DNA of 64,000 nt from Veronia pacifica (GCF_001707825.1 NZ_LYBM01000028.1:1-64000), one strand, 5' to 3'. Numbered from the stretch's first letter, positions 53,864 to 64,000 are shown. The notes: generated from the sequence alone by a model not told the origin. Made by a program: numbers and translations.

Positions 53864-53888
53864 TACATCCATTATTTCAATAGCTTAT

Positions 53889-55112
53889 CTAGCCACCGAA
53901 GTCATCCAACAGAATATTTTCGTCTTCAACACCGAGGTCTTTCAACATGCCAATAACGGCCGCGTTCATCATCGGTGGACCACACATGTAATATTCACAG
54001 TCTTCCGGCGCTTCATGATCTTTCAGATAGTTTTCATAAAGGACATTGTGAATGAAGCCAGTGTAACCGTCCCAGTTATCTTCTGGCTGCGGATCAGACA
54101 ATGCACAGTGCCAAACGAAGTTGTCGTTTTCTGACTGCAAGCCGTCAAAGTCCTCTACATAGAACATTTCACGCTTGGAACGAGCACCGTACCAGAAAGA
54201 CATCTTACGGCTGGAGCCCAGACGTTTGAGCTGGTCAAAGATGTGTGAACGCATAGGCGCCATACCTGCACCACCGCCCACGAAAACCATCTCGTTGTCA
54301 GTATCTTTCGCGAAGAACTCACCGAACGGCCCAGAAATGGTTACTTTATCACCATGCTTCAGAGACCAAATGTACGATGACATGATACCCGGAGCAACAT
54401 TAGGATTATTAGGCGGCGGCGTAGCGATACGCACGTTCAACATAATAATGCCTTCTTCCTCTGGATAGTTAGCCATTGAGTAAGCACGAATCGTTTCTTC
54501 GTTCACCTTAGACTCGTAACGGAAGAGATTAAATTTCTCCCAGTCGCCACGGTATTCCTCAGGAATATCATAGTCTGCGTATTTAACGTGGTGCACAGGT
54601 GCTTCAATTTGGATGTAACCACCTGCGCGGAACGGCACAGATTCACCATCCGGAATTTGCAGCTTAAGCTCTTTGATGAAGGTCGCTTTGTTGTCATTAG
54701 AGATAACAGAGCATTCCCACTTTTTCACACCAAAGATTTCTTCAGGCAATTCAATTTCCATGTCAGATTTTACTGCAACCTGACAGGCTAGACGCTCACC
54801 TTCACGAGCCTCACCCTTCGAAATGTGGTCGAGCTCAGTCGGCAGAATATCACCGCCGCCAGAGCTAATCTTCACACGGCACTGGCCGCAAGAACCACCA
54901 CCACCACATGCAGATGATACAAAGATACCTGAACCTGCTAACGCACTCAGCAGCTTACCGCCAGCTGGCGTGTTAATTGTTTTGTCTGCATCCCCATTGA
55001 TGAGAATGCTGATGTCACCTGATGGTACCAGCTTGGATTTGGCGAACAAAATCACCAAAACCAGTGCCAGTACAATAAGAGTAAACATCACAACACCAAG
55101 AATAATGTCCAT
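53889..55112 (-). CDS. nqrF: Na+-NQR subunit F (NADH dehydrogenase)
   Basis: A 407-residue entry subunit of the sodium pump. An N-terminal membrane helix (3-24) is followed by a 2Fe-2S ferredoxin domain ([12 protein letters not shown], Cys69, 75 and 78, then a fourth in RLACQV). A ferredoxin-reductase-like part binds FAD (RAYSMANYP) and NADH ([14 protein letters not shown]). Electrons pass from NADH to FAD, then 2Fe-2S. It starts 31 bases after nqrE. Confidence 0.97.
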   Translation of the reverse strand: MDIILGVVMFTLIVLALVLVILFAKSKLVPSGDISILINGDADKTINTPAGGKLLSALAGSGIFVSSACGGGGSCGQCRVKISSGGGDILPTELDHISKGEAREGERLACQVAVKSDMEIELPEEIFGVKKWECSVISNDNKATFIKELKLQIPDGESVPFRAGGYIQIEAPVHHVKYADYDIPEEYRGDWEKFNLFRYESKVNEETIRAYSMANYPEEEGIIMLNVRIATPPPNNPNVAPGIMSSYIWSLKHGDKVTISGPFGEFFAKDTDNEMVFVGGGAGMAPMRSHIFDQLKRLGSSRKMSFWYGARSKREMFYVEDFDGLQSENDNFVWHCALSDPQPEDNWDGYTGFIHNVLYENYLKDHEAPEDCEYYMCGPPMMNAAVIGMLKDLGVEDENILLDDFGG

Positions 55113-55143
55113 TGACTATACCTTAATTCGCGGTTTACCCGAC

Positions 55144-55740
55144 TTACAGTTGTACACCGGAGAAAGACATAAAGCCTAACGCCATCAGACCGACAGTGAT
55201 GAAGGTGATACCCAGACCACGGAGTCCAGGTGGTACATCAGAATACTTCATCTTCTCGCGGATACCCGCAAGTGTCACAATTGCCAACATCCAGCCGATA
55301 CCTGAGCCTACGCCGTATACTACAGACTCAGCAAAGTTGTAATCACGTTGTACCATGAAGGATACACCACCGAAGATTGCACAGTTAACTGTGATCAGCG
55401 GTAGGAAGATACCCAGTGCGTTATACAGTGGCGGGAAAAAACGGTCCAGAATCATTTCAAGAATCTGTACCAGCGCCGCAATTACACCAATAAAGGTGAT
55501 GAAGTTAAGGAACGTCAGATCGACGCCCTGAACCAACGCATTTTCACGCAGAACATTGGTGTAAATAAGGTTGTTAACCGGTACTGCGATTGCAAGAACG
55601 ACAGTTACCGCAACACCCAAACCGAATGCCGTCTTTACCTTCTTCGAAACGGCCAGAAACGTACACATTCCAAGGAAGAAAGACAATGCCAGGTTTTCGA
55701 TAAAAATCGAACGAACCAGCAGACTAATATAATGTTCCAT
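55144..55740 (-). CDS. nqrE: Na+-NQR subunit E
   Basis: A 198-residue membrane subunit with six helices, a paralogue of NqrD. NqrD and NqrE jointly hold an iron centre at the membrane middle; the conserved Cys here lies in [16 protein letters not shown] and in [13 protein letters not shown]. It begins six bases after nqrD. Confidence 0.97.
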   Translation of the reverse strand: MEHYISLLVRSIFIENLALSFFLGMCTFLAVSKKVKTAFGLGVAVTVVLAIAVPVNNLIYTNVLRENALVQGVDLTFLNFITFIGVIAALVQILEMILDRFFPPLYNALGIFLPLITVNCAIFGGVSFMVQRDYNFAESVVYGVGSGIGWMLAIVTLAGIREKMKYSDVPPGLRGLGITFITVGLMALGFMSFSGVQL

Positions 55741-55746
55741 GACGTC

Positions 55747-56379
55747 TTACCCCTTCGCTTCGACTTGTTCTGGTTTCAGACTACGAATACCCCAGATCAG
55801 AAGACCGATCAGGAAGAACGCAGAAGGTGCCAGCAGCATCAGACCGTTAGGCTGATACCAACCACCCTCAGATATCAAAGGCATTACAGGCATACCGAAC
55901 AGCTTGCCAGAACCCAGCAGCTCACGGAAGAAACCAACAGTAACAAGGACGAAACCATAACCAAGACCGTTGCCAATACCATCGATGAATGACGGTAAAG
56001 GAGCAGACTTCATCGCATATGCTTCAGCACGACCCATAACGATACAGTTAGTAATGATAAGACCAACGAATACTGACAGCTGTTTAGAGATGTCATACAC
56101 ATAGGCTTTCAACACTTCATCAACCACGATAACTAGCGATGCAATGATCGCCATCTGGACGATGATACGCACTGAGTTAGGTATATGGTTACGAATAGCC
56201 GAAACGAACAGGTTCGAGAAAGCAGTTACAAACGTTACTGCGATAGTCATTACGAACGCTGTTTCCAGCTTTGTGGTAACTGCCAGTGCCGAACAAACAC
56301 CGAGTACCTGCAGGGCAATCGGGTTGTTATCTAGGACTGGTGCCCACAGATTCTTTTTAAGTTCTTTCGCTTCAGCCAT
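55747..56379 (-). CDS. nqrD: Na+-NQR subunit D
   Basis: A 210-residue six-helix membrane subunit. The Cys pair positions that bind iron with NqrE are in [15 protein letters not shown] and [14 protein letters not shown]. Its start overlaps the end of nqrC by eight bases, which indicates coupled translation. Confidence 0.97.
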   Translation of the reverse strand: MAEAKELKKNLWAPVLDNNPIALQVLGVCSALAVTTKLETAFVMTIAVTFVTAFSNLFVSAIRNHIPNSVRIIVQMAIIASLVIVVDEVLKAYVYDISKQLSVFVGLIITNCIVMGRAEAYAMKSAPLPSFIDGIGNGLGYGFVLVTVGFFRELLGSGKLFGMPVMPLISEGGWYQPNGLMLLAPSAFFLIGLLIWGIRSLKPEQVEAKG

Positions 56380-57154
56380 TGTTCAGGCCTCCATTACGAA
56401 CCTTAGCTAGGAAAGGTCCGAAACCGTTGTCGCCAAGCCAGAAATCAAACGTGCCCTGAACACCATTACTGGTCAGAGTCGCACCTGAAAGGCCATCTAC
56501 ACCGTGAACATCACCCGGTTGTGCACCGCCTTTAACGACTTTTAATGCAGGCTGACCATTATCATCAAACAGCTCTTTGCCCACAAACTGCGCACGCCAG
56601 CGAGGGTTTTCAACTTCACCGCCAAGTCCCGGAGTTTCACCTTGCTTGTAGTAAGTGATGCCCGCCACTGTGTTACCGTCGGTTTCGATAGCAACGAACG
56701 CGTACATCATCGACCACAGACCGTTGCCATGTACTGGCAGGATCATGCGAGTCGTGTTGCCCTTGTCGTCTTTCACCAAATAAACCTTAGCAAGGTTGGC
56801 ACGACGTAAGATCTTAGCTTTGTCTTGCTCAGGCGTAAGTGCTACTGACTTATCCGCCTCTTTTGCAGCAAGGTTTTGATTGTACGATGCTGCATCTACT
56901 GCATTGCTATACTCACCAGTATTCAAATCAACCAGCTTGGTTTCAATGTACTTGTCGAACATTTCAGTAACGTTCGAGGTGTCGCCAGCGAGACCAGCCA
57001 CGGCGATAATGTTGCGCTGAACATCCAGGCGCGCATTTTCCTGTTGTTGAGGGCGCAGAAATACTGCCGCCATCGATACAATCACTGAGCACACTAGGCT
57101 CAGTGAGATTACAACTGTCAGCGTTTTCTTAAAACTATCGTTATTGCTTGACAC
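56372..57154 (-). CDS. nqrC: Na+-NQR subunit C
   Basis: A 260-residue subunit with one N-terminal helix and a periplasmic FMN-binding domain. The flavinylation motif [10 protein letters not shown] places the FMN ester at Thr226. I chose the GTG at 57154 because [11 protein letters not shown] matches the family start. This start lies within the end of nqrB, overlapping it by 14 bases; the open frame further upstream is antisense-free but lacks homology. Confidence 0.95.
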   Translation of the reverse strand: MSSNNDSFKKTLTVVISLSLVCSVIVSMAAVFLRPQQQENARLDVQRNIIAVAGLAGDTSNVTEMFDKYIETKLVDLNTGEYSNAVDAASYNQNLAAKEADKSVALTPEQDKAKILRRANLAKVYLVKDDKGNTTRMILPVHGNGLWSMMYAFVAIETDGNTVAGITYYKQGETPGLGGEVENPRWRAQFVGKELFDDNGQPALKVVKGGAQPGDVHGVDGLSGATLTSNGVQGTFDFWLGDNGFGPFLAKVRNGGLNNG

Positions 57155-58385
57155 GAGCCAGTCTCCGTTTGATGTTGCCCTGGATAACCAGGTTGTCGAA
57201 CAGCGGTGCAAACAGGTTCGCGAACAGGATAGCCAGCATCATACCTTCTGGGTATGCTGGGTTAACCACACGAATCATTACAGCCATTGCACCGATCAAA
57301 ATGCCATACCACCATTTCGCTTTGTTGGTGAATGAAGCAGAGACGGGATCGGTTGCCATAAAGAACATACCAAACGCAAATCCACCCAGAACAAGGTGCC
57401 AGTGCCAAGGCATGTTAAACATTGGGTTAGTGTCAGAGCCAACAACATTGAACAGGGTCGCTGTCGCCACTAGACCAATCAGCACACCCAGCACGATGCG
57501 CCATGACGCAATGCCCAGACCAATGATGAACAGACCACCAATAGCCAAAGCCAGTGTTGAGGTTTCACCGATTGAACCAGGAATGTTACCAATGAAGGCA
57601 TCCATCCAGGTGATAGTCTGACCTGTTACGTTGTGTACCAGTTCTCCTTGACCACCAGAAGCCCATTGACTCAACGCTGTCGCGCCAGAATAACCATCGG
57701 CAGCAGTCCATACGAGGTCGCCTGATAGCTGTGCCGGATAGGCAAAGAACAGGAACGCACGGCCAGCCAGCGCTGGGTTAAGGAAGTTACGGCCAGTACC
57801 ACCAAAGATTTCTTTCGCCAGAACAACACCGAAGGTGATACCCAGCGCAGCCTGCCACAATGGCAGAGTTGGCGGAACGATCAAAGCAAACAGAATCGAC
57901 GTAACGAAGAAACCTTCATTAACCTCGTGTTTACGGACCATACAGAACAGCACTTCCCAGAAACCACCCACGATAAACACGGTTGCATAAATCGGTAGGA
58001 AGTAGGTAGCGCCCAGCAACATTTTACTGACCCAGCTTGCGTCAGCGGATATGCTGCCGCCCATTGACTCAGTCAGCCAATAGTGCCAGTTACCTGCAAT
58101 AACAGTCGCCAGTTGATCGCCCTGATACAAGTGAGTCAGTGCAATGATCGCTTGGTTACCTGAGTTGTACATACCCCAAAACATTGCTGGGAATACGGCC
58201 AACCACACCATAATCATGATGCGCTTCAGGTCGATGCTATCGCGGACATGGGAACCCTTATGGGTTACCAGACCTGGCGTATAGAATATAGTTGCGGCTG
58301 CTTCGTACAGCGCAAACCATCTCTCATGCTTACCACCAGGTAAAAAATTAGGTTCAATTTTCTCTAAATAATCTTTCAGGCTCAT
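57141..58385 (-). CDS. nqrB: Na+-NQR subunit B
   Basis: A 414-residue membrane subunit with about ten helices that forms the sodium channel and the ubiquinone site. The covalent FMN site is Thr236 in [12 protein letters not shown], and a riboflavin also binds this subunit in the family. It starts two bases before the end of the nqrA spacer region, with essentially no gap. Confidence 0.97.
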   Translation of the reverse strand: MSLKDYLEKIEPNFLPGGKHERWFALYEAAATIFYTPGLVTHKGSHVRDSIDLKRIMIMVWLAVFPAMFWGMYNSGNQAIIALTHLYQGDQLATVIAGNWHYWLTESMGGSISADASWVSKMLLGATYFLPIYATVFIVGGFWEVLFCMVRKHEVNEGFFVTSILFALIVPPTLPLWQAALGITFGVVLAKEIFGGTGRNFLNPALAGRAFLFFAYPAQLSGDLVWTAADGYSGATALSQWASGGQGELVHNVTGQTITWMDAFIGNIPGSIGETSTLALAIGGLFIIGLGIASWRIVLGVLIGLVATATLFNVVGSDTNPMFNMPWHWHLVLGGFAFGMFFMATDPVSASFTNKAKWWYGILIGAMAVMIRVVNPAYPEGMMLAILFANLFAPLFDNLVIQGNIKRRLARVKQ

Positions 58386-58387
58386 GG

Positions 58388-59728
58388 TTACCCTTCCTTC
58401 TCAATTTGGTCCAGGCACTCACGGAGCATCGGGCCGTACTCGTATTTGCCAGGGCAAACAAAAGTACATAAAGCCAGATCCTCTGGATCCAATTCCAGCG
58501 CGCCCAGTTGGGCCATGCTGTCAAGGTCACCGGCGCAAATGTCACGAAGTAACATTGTCGGTTCGATATCCAGAGGCATTACTCGCTCGTAGTTACCAAT
58601 TGGAACCATTGAGCGCTCACTGCCGTTTGTGGTGGTTGTCATGTTGAAAAGCTGGCCTTTGAAGAAAGTGCTCAGATACGCTCGGGTAACAGAAAACTTG
58701 TTCTTACCCGGAGTGATCCAGCCTAGCAATTCTTTCTCGCGACCTTCGCTCAGGACAGACACCTGAAGGTGGTAACGACCCAGATATCCGTGGGAACCGC
58801 CAGCTTGTGTACCACTTAGTACGGAGCCGGAAATAATACGGACTTCACCTGGCATCAATTCGTTTTCAATTAGTTGCTCAGTTGATGCACCAAGATTTGT
58901 ACGGACCAAACGTGGCTTATTAACAACTGGGCCAGCTAACGAAATGACACGGTCTGTGTAGACTTCACCCGTCAGGAACAAGTTACCGATAGCGATAACA
59001 TCCTGATAATTCAGATGCCAAACCTGTACATTCATGTCGACTGGACGCAGGTGGTGGATATGAGTACCCACAAGACCTGCTGGGTGCGGACCGGTAAATA
59101 CCCTTTCCTCGACATTCGACTGAGTGCTGCTTGGCAACGTCACGTCGGCCTTACAAACATACACTTTGTTTTCAGTCAGGCAGGAAATGGCATCAAGGCC
59201 CGCTACAAACGCTTCCTGTTGCTCATTGATCACCAGCTCCGGATTAACAGATAACGGGTTGGTGTCAGTCGCAGTAACAAATACAGCTGCTGGCGACGCA
59301 TCAATAGCAGGCGTTTTTGAGAATGGTCGGGTACGGAACGACGTCCACATACCTGATTCGACGAGTTGCTCAACGACTACCTTGCGGTCAAGCGAGGCTA
59401 TGTCTTTTGCTTCGTACTTATTAAAAGTGACTTGCTCGTTGCCAGCAATCTCAATGACCACTGACTGAAGAACACGTTTAGCACCACGGTTAATCTCAAC
59501 CACAGTACCCGCAGCCGGAGCAGTAAATTTAACGCCAGCATTCTTTTTATCTTCAAAAAGAATTTGACCTTTTTTTACTACATCTCCAACGCGAACATGC
59601 ATCGTAGGACGCATGCCAACATATTCTTCGCCAAGCAAGGCGACTTTAGTGATGGCTGGGCCATCATTTATCACCTGAGCAGGAGCCCCAGAAATTGGGA
59701 TATCCAAACCCTTTTTTATTGTAATCAT
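58388..59728 (-). CDS. nqrA: Na+-NQR subunit A
   Basis: A 446-residue peripheral subunit of the sodium pump, the same length as in Vibrio cholerae. It begins [16 protein letters not shown] and contains [21 protein letters not shown] (biotinyl-lipoyl-like fold) and a Rnf/Nqr core similar to RnfC but without its 4Fe-4S clusters. I chose the ATG at 59726-59728 for its match to the family start. First gene of the nqrABCDEF operon. Confidence 0.97.
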   Translation of the reverse strand: MITIKKGLDIPISGAPAQVINDGPAITKVALLGEEYVGMRPTMHVRVGDVVKKGQILFEDKKNAGVKFTAPAAGTVVEINRGAKRVLQSVVIEIAGNEQVTFNKYEAKDIASLDRKVVVEQLVESGMWTSFRTRPFSKTPAIDASPAAVFVTATDTNPLSVNPELVINEQQEAFVAGLDAISCLTENKVYVCKADVTLPSSTQSNVEERVFTGPHPAGLVGTHIHHLRPVDMNVQVWHLNYQDVIAIGNLFLTGEVYTDRVISLAGPVVNKPRLVRTNLGASTEQLIENELMPGEVRIISGSVLSGTQAGGSHGYLGRYHLQVSVLSEGREKELLGWITPGKNKFSVTRAYLSTFFKGQLFNMTTTTNGSERSMVPIGNYERVMPLDIEPTMLLRDICAGDLDSMAQLGALELDPEDLALCTFVCPGKYEYGPMLRECLDQIEKEG

Positions 59729-60213
59729 ACGCACTTGCACTACATTAACGGGAAAAAGAATACTTTTGATTGCGCAGTTTATACACGACCTTGCACTGTC
59801 TTACCGAACGAATATCCATCAATAAGACTTACTTCCATTAGCCTGACTGGATGTCTCGACAGCCAGCGGCATTTTACAGGGTCGGCATTCTATCATTAAC
59901 CAAAGAACCGATTCTATGGTATTCGATGCGATAGCTGCTTAATTTCTGGCAACTGCACAAATAATAACCACTTTAGTCACGTTATTTTGAACCAATGCAC
60001 GTTTTCAAACAGACTGTGAGTAAATTACATCAATTTGCTTATTTCACACCGAGCTCAGAAGAGATTTCATTATTTATCCACTCGATTTTATTGATGAATT
60101 GCAAAATTTTACAATTTGAATTTTCATTCACTTTTCAAAGCATAGACCTTAAAACTGTCTAAGTAGGGATATCTACTGTGTAATGATGAAAAAATATTAC
60201 ATCAATCTAACTG
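59729..60213. promoter_or_regulatory. Spacer upstream of nqrA, downstream of bolA
   Basis: A 485-base AT-rich spacer with no credible gene. It must hold the nqr promoter reading left and the end of the bolA transcript. I could not identify a specific promoter, operator or terminator with confidence. Confidence 0.4.
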
Positions 60214-60528
60214 TCAACGTTTGTTTCCGCCCAGACAGTTTGGTGAGTCCGGTGCAATACCCTTCTCTTTTTGCCATTCAATGTCTGTATAAGTGTGCAT
60301 GGCCAATGCGTGGATATGGTTCTGTAACTCATCGGCCAATGTCGTGTTTATGGCTCGGTGGCGACTAATAAGTCTCTGTCCTTCAAAAGATTCACTGACA
60401 ACAATCACTTTAAAGTGACTTTCCGAGCCCGCCGGAACATTGTGCATATGACTTTCATTAATGACTTCAAGATATGACGGAGAGAAGACATCTTTTAATT
60501 TTTGTTCAATTTTCTGTTGGATAATCAT
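60214..60528 (-). CDS. bolA: BolA family transcriptional/iron-sulfur regulator
   Basis: A 104-residue BolA protein. Family segments are [45 protein letters not shown] and the C-terminal [13 protein letters not shown]. BolA binds DNA and partners with monothiol glutaredoxins; the conserved His in HALAMHTYT is a cluster ligand. I chose the ATG at 60526-60528, preceded by AAGGA. It is divergent from rlmG. Confidence 0.95.
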   Translation of the reverse strand: MIIQQKIEQKLKDVFSPSYLEVINESHMHNVPAGSESHFKVIVVSESFEGQRLISRHRAINTTLADELQNHIHALAMHTYTDIEWQKEKGIAPDSPNCLGGNKR

Positions 60529-60683
60529 ACCGGATCCTTTTTTAGCGCAGTTGACCGCAAAGAATAGCCAATGAATGAGAGTGGTAAAAATTACACTGTG
60601 TCTCAAAAGCATTGTTATTGCAGTCTTCATTTGTTCTGCGACAATATACTGCATTATCATCAGCACCACACAAATTACACCTC

Positions 60684-61814
60684 ATGAAAACCGAACTCGA
60701 AATAAGTGGAGCAGTATTTTCACTTCACCGCTACCCAGTGCAACGCAATGAGACGCTTCAGGCATGGGACGCCGCTGATGAATATCTCATCGAAGAGATA
60801 GAAGCACTTGGTTTGCCGATAAATAGCCATATTGCAGTCATTAATGATGGGTTTGGTGCGCTCACCTGCTGGAGTCTTCTTAAAGGCTATCGGGTTACCC
60901 ATGTCAGTGACTCTGTGTTAAGTCAGAATAGTTGTAAGGAAAACCTAAGAGCCAATGAGTTAACGGGCGCCAGCTTTATCGACTCTCTTACCGATATGCC
61001 TGATGATATTGATGCCATCATCATGAAACTACCGAAATACTCGCGGCTCCTCGTGTGGCAACTTCAGCAGATCGCTTGTCTTATGCCGCGTGAAATAACG
61101 GTGCTCGCAGGCGCAAAAGCAAAAGACATCCATACTTCGACCCTAAAGCTATTTGAAAAGCATCTTGGGTCAACCACCACATCGCTGGCGAAGAAAAAAG
61201 CTCGTCTGATCTTTTGTCAGCCGCAAAAACAGCGCGAAGCAATGCCTGCTGCGACGACACAATTTTCTGTTGATGAGTTCGGCTTGGAGCTTGAGAATCA
61301 TGCCAATGTCTTTTCTTCTGAGAGCTTAGATATTGCCGCTTACCTGATGCTGAAACATATACCTGATGACTGTGGCAACGGGCACATCGTTGATCTTGGA
61401 TGTGGTAACGGTGTCCTGGCTGTACAAGCAGCAAAACTTAACCCTGAAGCATTTGTCACCGCAGTTGATGAAAGCCACATGGCTGTCGCATCCGCGACAC
61501 GTAACTTATTGAAACACGGTATTGCAGAGGAGCGTATCAAGTGTCTGGCCAATAACTGTCTTGATGGTTTTCCTGCTGATACGGCGGATTTAGTTATGTG
61601 CAACCCTCCATTCCATCAACTTAATGCTGTCACAGATCATATTGCTTGGCAGATGTTTAACGATGCGCGCCGCGCATTAAAAAGAGAGGGCCGCTTGCTA
61701 GTCATCGGTAACCGTCATCTTGGATATCACAGCAAACTCAAAAGGCTATTCAGTAAAGTCAGCGTCATAGCCTCCAACAAAAAATTTGTTATTTTGGAAG
61801 CAAAGCAGAACTGA
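60684..61814 (+). CDS. rlmG: 23S rRNA guanine-1835 N2-methyltransferase RlmG
   Basis: A 376-residue methyltransferase made of two Rossmann-like halves. The N-terminal half is degenerate, with AKAKDIHTSTLKLFEKHLG and TSLAKKKARLI. The C-terminal half is catalytic, with SAM motif I HIVDLGCGNGVLAVQAA and the catalytic NPPFHQ. It matches E. coli RlmG more closely than RsmC in the linker region. I chose the ATG at 60684 (KTELEISGAVFSLHRYP follows). A fragment resembling its C-terminus lies downstream. Confidence 0.93.
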   Translation: MKTELEISGAVFSLHRYPVQRNETLQAWDAADEYLIEEIEALGLPINSHIAVINDGFGALTCWSLLKGYRVTHVSDSVLSQNSCKENLRANELTGASFIDSLTDMPDDIDAIIMKLPKYSRLLVWQLQQIACLMPREITVLAGAKAKDIHTSTLKLFEKHLGSTTTSLAKKKARLIFCQPQKQREAMPAATTQFSVDEFGLELENHANVFSSESLDIAAYLMLKHIPDDCGNGHIVDLGCGNGVLAVQAAKLNPEAFVTAVDESHMAVASATRNLLKHGIAEERIKCLANNCLDGFPADTADLVMCNPPFHQLNAVTDHIAWQMFNDARRALKREGRLLVIGNRHLGYHSKLKRLFSKVSVIASNKKFVILEAKQN

Positions 61815-61944
61815 AAAATTCTCATCTTTGGCAGAGACATAAACATTGCGTGCAGTCTCTGCCCCTCACCACTTGCCAAAGGCCCACCGAGATCTGTTAC
61901 CCTACACCAGCTATTTTTCTGGTGCCTGATTCGAAAAAGCGGAC

Positions 61945-62098
61945 ATTCAGACAAATGTTTTGTGATGATCAACGAGTTCTGACGCTGAAAGGCGAGCTTT
62001 TAGTCAATGTTATATGTTCCCTTGGCTATCATGCTAAATTAAAAGGCCTTTTAGATCAGGCTGACGCGCATGCATCACACGAATTGAAAGCCGTTTGA
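61945..62098 (+). pseudogene. Decayed fragment similar to the 3' end of rlmG
   Basis: The translated segment FRQMFCDDQRVLTLKGELLV followed by SLGYHAKLKGLLDQ aligns by eye, residue for residue, with the rlmG C-terminus (AWQMFNDARRALKREGRLLV, HLGYHSKLKRLFSK). It lacks the SAM-binding and NPPF motifs and has no proper start. A frame open from 61850 covers it. I infer a remnant of a duplicated or replaced methyltransferase gene. Confidence 0.6.
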
Positions 62099-62134
62099 CG
62101 CTAACGTGAAACAAACACAAGGATGCCCCCAAAC

Positions 62135-62710
62135 ATGAAAAAGCTTTTTTCTGCCATAGGGCTGACATTTCTTCTGTCGGCATGTAGTGCTCCTCAGGCA
62201 CCTCAACTGAATATTACCCCTCAACCAGCAAAGGTGGCAGCTTCGACGCAAAACAGCGGTAAAACTGTCGACCTAAGCAGCCGTGACCTCCGGACTGCAC
62301 AGTATGTCGCTGTTGTCGACAATGGACGACGAAGTGTTGACCCTATTCATGCCAAAGCAAACCTGAGAGTGGCGCTTGAAAACGCACTAGGACAACAACT
62401 CAGTGCGCAAGGATTCACTCTGTCATCGGCTTCAGAGGGAAAACTCCGCATGGATCTGCTCGAGGCACTGGTCAAGGTTAAGCACAACGTCTTTAACCAT
62501 GAAATGGATAGTCAGGTACAAATACAGCTTGTTGCTGAGAGCGCCAAAGGTAAATTCGTGAAACGCTATCGCGGCCAGTCAAAAATTGAAGATGCCGGCA
62601 GTGCATCGCCTGAAGATATGGAAACTGCCCTGAACTCCCTGTTGGAGGCGGTGCTGAATGACATTGCCAACGACAAACAACTCACACTCTATATGGATCA
62701 AAACTTCTGA
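62135..62710 (+). CDS. yajG: YajG family lipoprotein
   Basis: A 191-residue lipoprotein with signal peptide and lipobox (LLSAC). The mature part fits the YajG family (DUF), with LNITPQPAKV, VDLSSRDLRTAQYVAVVDNG and a C-terminal NDIANDKQLTLYMDQNF. Function unknown; in E. coli it lies near bolA and ampG. An AAGGA site precedes the ATG at 62135. Its TGA overlaps the start of ppiA. Confidence 0.9.
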   Translation: MKKLFSAIGLTFLLSACSAPQAPQLNITPQPAKVAASTQNSGKTVDLSSRDLRTAQYVAVVDNGRRSVDPIHAKANLRVALENALGQQLSAQGFTLSSASEGKLRMDLLEALVKVKHNVFNHEMDSQVQIQLVAESAKGKFVKRYRGQSKIEDAGSASPEDMETALNSLLEAVLNDIANDKQLTLYMDQNF

Positions 62711-63264
62711 TGAAAACAATGTTGAAAGCAGTGCTTTTGTCTGCCGCTCTCATACCGTGCGTGGCATTGGCAGGCCAGAAAGTAAAGGTCGATACGACCA
62801 TGGGGGCCTTCACGCTCGAGTTAAATGAACAAAAGGCGCCTAAGACAGTCGCTAACTTTATTCGATACGTTGAAGATGGTAGTTACGTAGGCACACAGTT
62901 TCATCGAGTGATATCCGGTTTTGTTGCTCAGGGTGGAGGCTTCGATAAGAACTTTAAGCGCCTTTCAACCTACGAAAACGTCGTCAACGAATCCTCAAAT
63001 GGACTGAGCAATGCTACCGGCACTATTGCTATGGCACGGACTCAGGATCCAAACTCAGCCACCAGACAGTTTTATATCAACCTCAAGGACAATACATTCC
63101 TTGATGGCAGTAAGACCAAGCCCGGTTATACGGTTTTCGGCAAGGTGACTGATGGGTTTGGTACCTTCACAAAAATGGCGAGCGTAAAAACAGGCGTCAA
63201 AAACGGAATGCGTGACGTGCCAACGAACCCGGTGGTCATCACCTCTGTCACTTTAGTCAAATAA
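62710..63264 (+). CDS. ppiA: Periplasmic peptidyl-prolyl isomerase (cyclophilin)
   Basis: A 184-residue cyclophilin with a signal peptide cleaved at about ALA-GQK. Catalytic and binding segments are FHRVISGFVAQGGGF, GTIAMARTQDPNSATRQFYINL and YTVFGKVTDGF. It assists folding in the periplasm. The ATG overlaps the yajG stop (TGATG), so the two are co-translated. A terminator follows. Confidence 0.93.
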   Translation: MKTMLKAVLLSAALIPCVALAGQKVKVDTTMGAFTLELNEQKAPKTVANFIRYVEDGSYVGTQFHRVISGFVAQGGGFDKNFKRLSTYENVVNESSNGLSNATGTIAMARTQDPNSATRQFYINLKDNTFLDGSKTKPGYTVFGKVTDGFGTFTKMASVKTGVKNGMRDVPTNPVVITSVTLVK

Positions 63265-63288
63265 CATCGGCACCTAATCTTACTATTG

Positions 63289-63312
63289 AAAACCGCCTCA
63301 ATGGCGGTTTTT
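63289..63312 (+). terminator. Terminator after ppiA
   Basis: The stem AAAACCGCC / GGCGGTTTT with a TCAAT loop is followed by T residues. Confidence 0.8.
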
Positions 63313-63423
63313 ACTTTTCCGTAACACAAGATATCCAGCACTTTGATTTAAATCGCGTTTTTATTTTGACGAACTCGGGTAGGCTTCCTCCCTTTACTGC
63401 CACCACTCTCAAAGGATGATTTC

Positions 63424-63963
63424 ATGAGGAAGTTTCTAACTTTAGCCACATTATTGCTTGCCCCGATCATGGCTTTTGCCCACACCAGTGCTGATGCCGT
63501 GTACAAAAAAATCAATGAAAGAATGACTTACATGCCCGATGTTGCTCTTTTTAAGGCACAGCATCAGCTTGCCATTGAAGATCTTCAGCGAGAATCTGTT
63601 GTTCTGGAAAAGGCTAAAACCTCAAGCGCGAACTACCAGCTTGATAGTGAAAGTATTGACAGCTTCACCGTTGCATTGATGTCTGCAGCAAAGGCCATTC
63701 AATATCGTCGTCGTGCCGAACTCCTTTCTGTGTCTGCTGATGAACAGCCTGTTCCAAGAGATTTAAAAAAGGTGATTCGTCCTGCTTTGCTCAAGCTGGG
63801 AGGCGAACTGAACTCAGCGATTGCCAGCCATCTCAAAATGGGAAGAAAATTTACAGACTCAGACTATGAGATATTTGTCAGCCACCTGACCGCTCCTTAT
63901 CTCAGCGAACAAGATAAGGTGATGATTTTCAAATCACTACAAAAAATCACGCTACAGAGATGA
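63424..63963 (+). CDS. aroQ: Secreted gamma-class chorismate mutase (*AroQ)
   Basis: A 179-residue protein with a clear signal peptide (cleavage at about AFA-HTS, residue 19), so exported. The AroQ helical core is NERMTYMPDVALFKAQHQLAIEDLQRE, with the conserved Arg, Lys and Glu/Asp of the active site, then MSAAKAIQYRRRAELL. This matches the periplasmic chorismate mutase of Salmonella and Yersinia (AroQ gamma). It converts chorismate to prephenate outside the cytoplasm; its purpose there is unsettled. The start follows AAAGGATG. No TyrR box was seen. Confidence 0.88.
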   Translation: MRKFLTLATLLLAPIMAFAHTSADAVYKKINERMTYMPDVALFKAQHQLAIEDLQRESVVLEKAKTSSANYQLDSESIDSFTVALMSAAKAIQYRRRAELLSVSADEQPVPRDLKKVIRPALLKLGGELNSAIASHLKMGRKFTDSDYEIFVSHLTAPYLSEQDKVMIFKSLQKITLQR

Positions 63964-64000
63964 TACGGTAAGTTTACCTGTCATATGGACGATAAGATGA

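Noticed and set aside
60612-60683. Extended 5' frame of rlmG and, on the other strand, of bolA, which would make the two genes overlap
   Set aside because: The extensions lack homology; both genes have better internal starts that match their families.

Overview
The window reads as a chromosomal segment of a marine gamma-proteobacterium of the family Vibrionaceae (Vibrio, Photobacterium, Grimontia or Enterovibrio type). The basis is gene content and order: a complete sodium-pumping NADH:quinone reductase operon (nqrABCDEF) with apbE and nqrM, the proA-proB-crl-frsA-gpt block, a lipoprotein 5'-nucleotidase, lolB-ispE-prs divergent from hemA-prfA-prmC-sirB2-sirB1-kdsA, and the miaB-ybeZ-ybeY-corC-lnt and leuS-to-lipA envelope and translation cluster. 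Nearly everything is housekeeping. I see no CRISPR array, insertion sequence, prophage or defence island.

Layout. 1-8100: a poorly coding left end, smrA, a LysE exporter coupled to ybaK, a 5'-nucleotidase, a NhaC-superfamily transporter with a MetJ operator (so probably the methionine transporter MetT), and a chemoreceptor with a clear sigma-28 promoter. 8100-18000: the hemA operon running left, and lolB-ispE-prs, pth and ychF running right. 18259-19193: eight tRNA genes (Met, Leu, Gln, Met, Leu, Leu, Leu, Gln) behind a strong promoter with a GC-rich discriminator. 19340-26972: ubiF, then miaB, ybeZ, ybeY, corC, lnt and a SYLF lipoprotein. 27110-41555: ybeL, leuS, lptE, holA, rsfS, rlmH, mrdA, rodA, rlpA, two tandem dacA paralogues, ybeD, lipB, lipA. 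41619-47860 (minus strand): proA, proB, crl, frsA, gpt and a purine permease with a PurR-like operator. 48255-52365: pepD, a broken pentameric ligand-gated ion channel homologue, and dinB with a LexA box. 52510-59728 (minus strand): nqrM, apbE and nqrF to nqrA. 60214-63963: bolA, rlmG, a decayed fragment resembling the 3' end of rlmG, yajG, ppiA and a secreted chorismate mutase.

How the genes work together. mrdA, rodA, rlpA and the dacA pair build and trim peptidoglycan during elongation. lptE, lolB, lnt and kdsA serve lipoprotein and LPS biogenesis. The nqr genes encode the sodium pump; ApbE attaches FMN to NqrB and NqrC, and NqrM supports its maturation. prfA/prmC, pth, ychF, ybeY, rsfS, rlmH, rlmG, miaB, leuS and the tRNAs serve translation.

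Four otherwise intact core genes (ushA 3' end, corC, leuS, rodA) each need one extra base in an A or T run to be restored. The shared pattern, which includes an essential synthetase, points to base-calling deletions in this sequence rather than real gene loss. Two other damaged loci look like real decay: the ion channel homologue, with two in-frame TAA codons, and the rlmG-like fragment. I did not find a convincing new multi-gene system. The best leads are the MetJ-controlled NhaC transporter, the nonsense-interrupted ion channel, the rlmG fragment, the dacA tandem pair and the secreted chorismate mutase.
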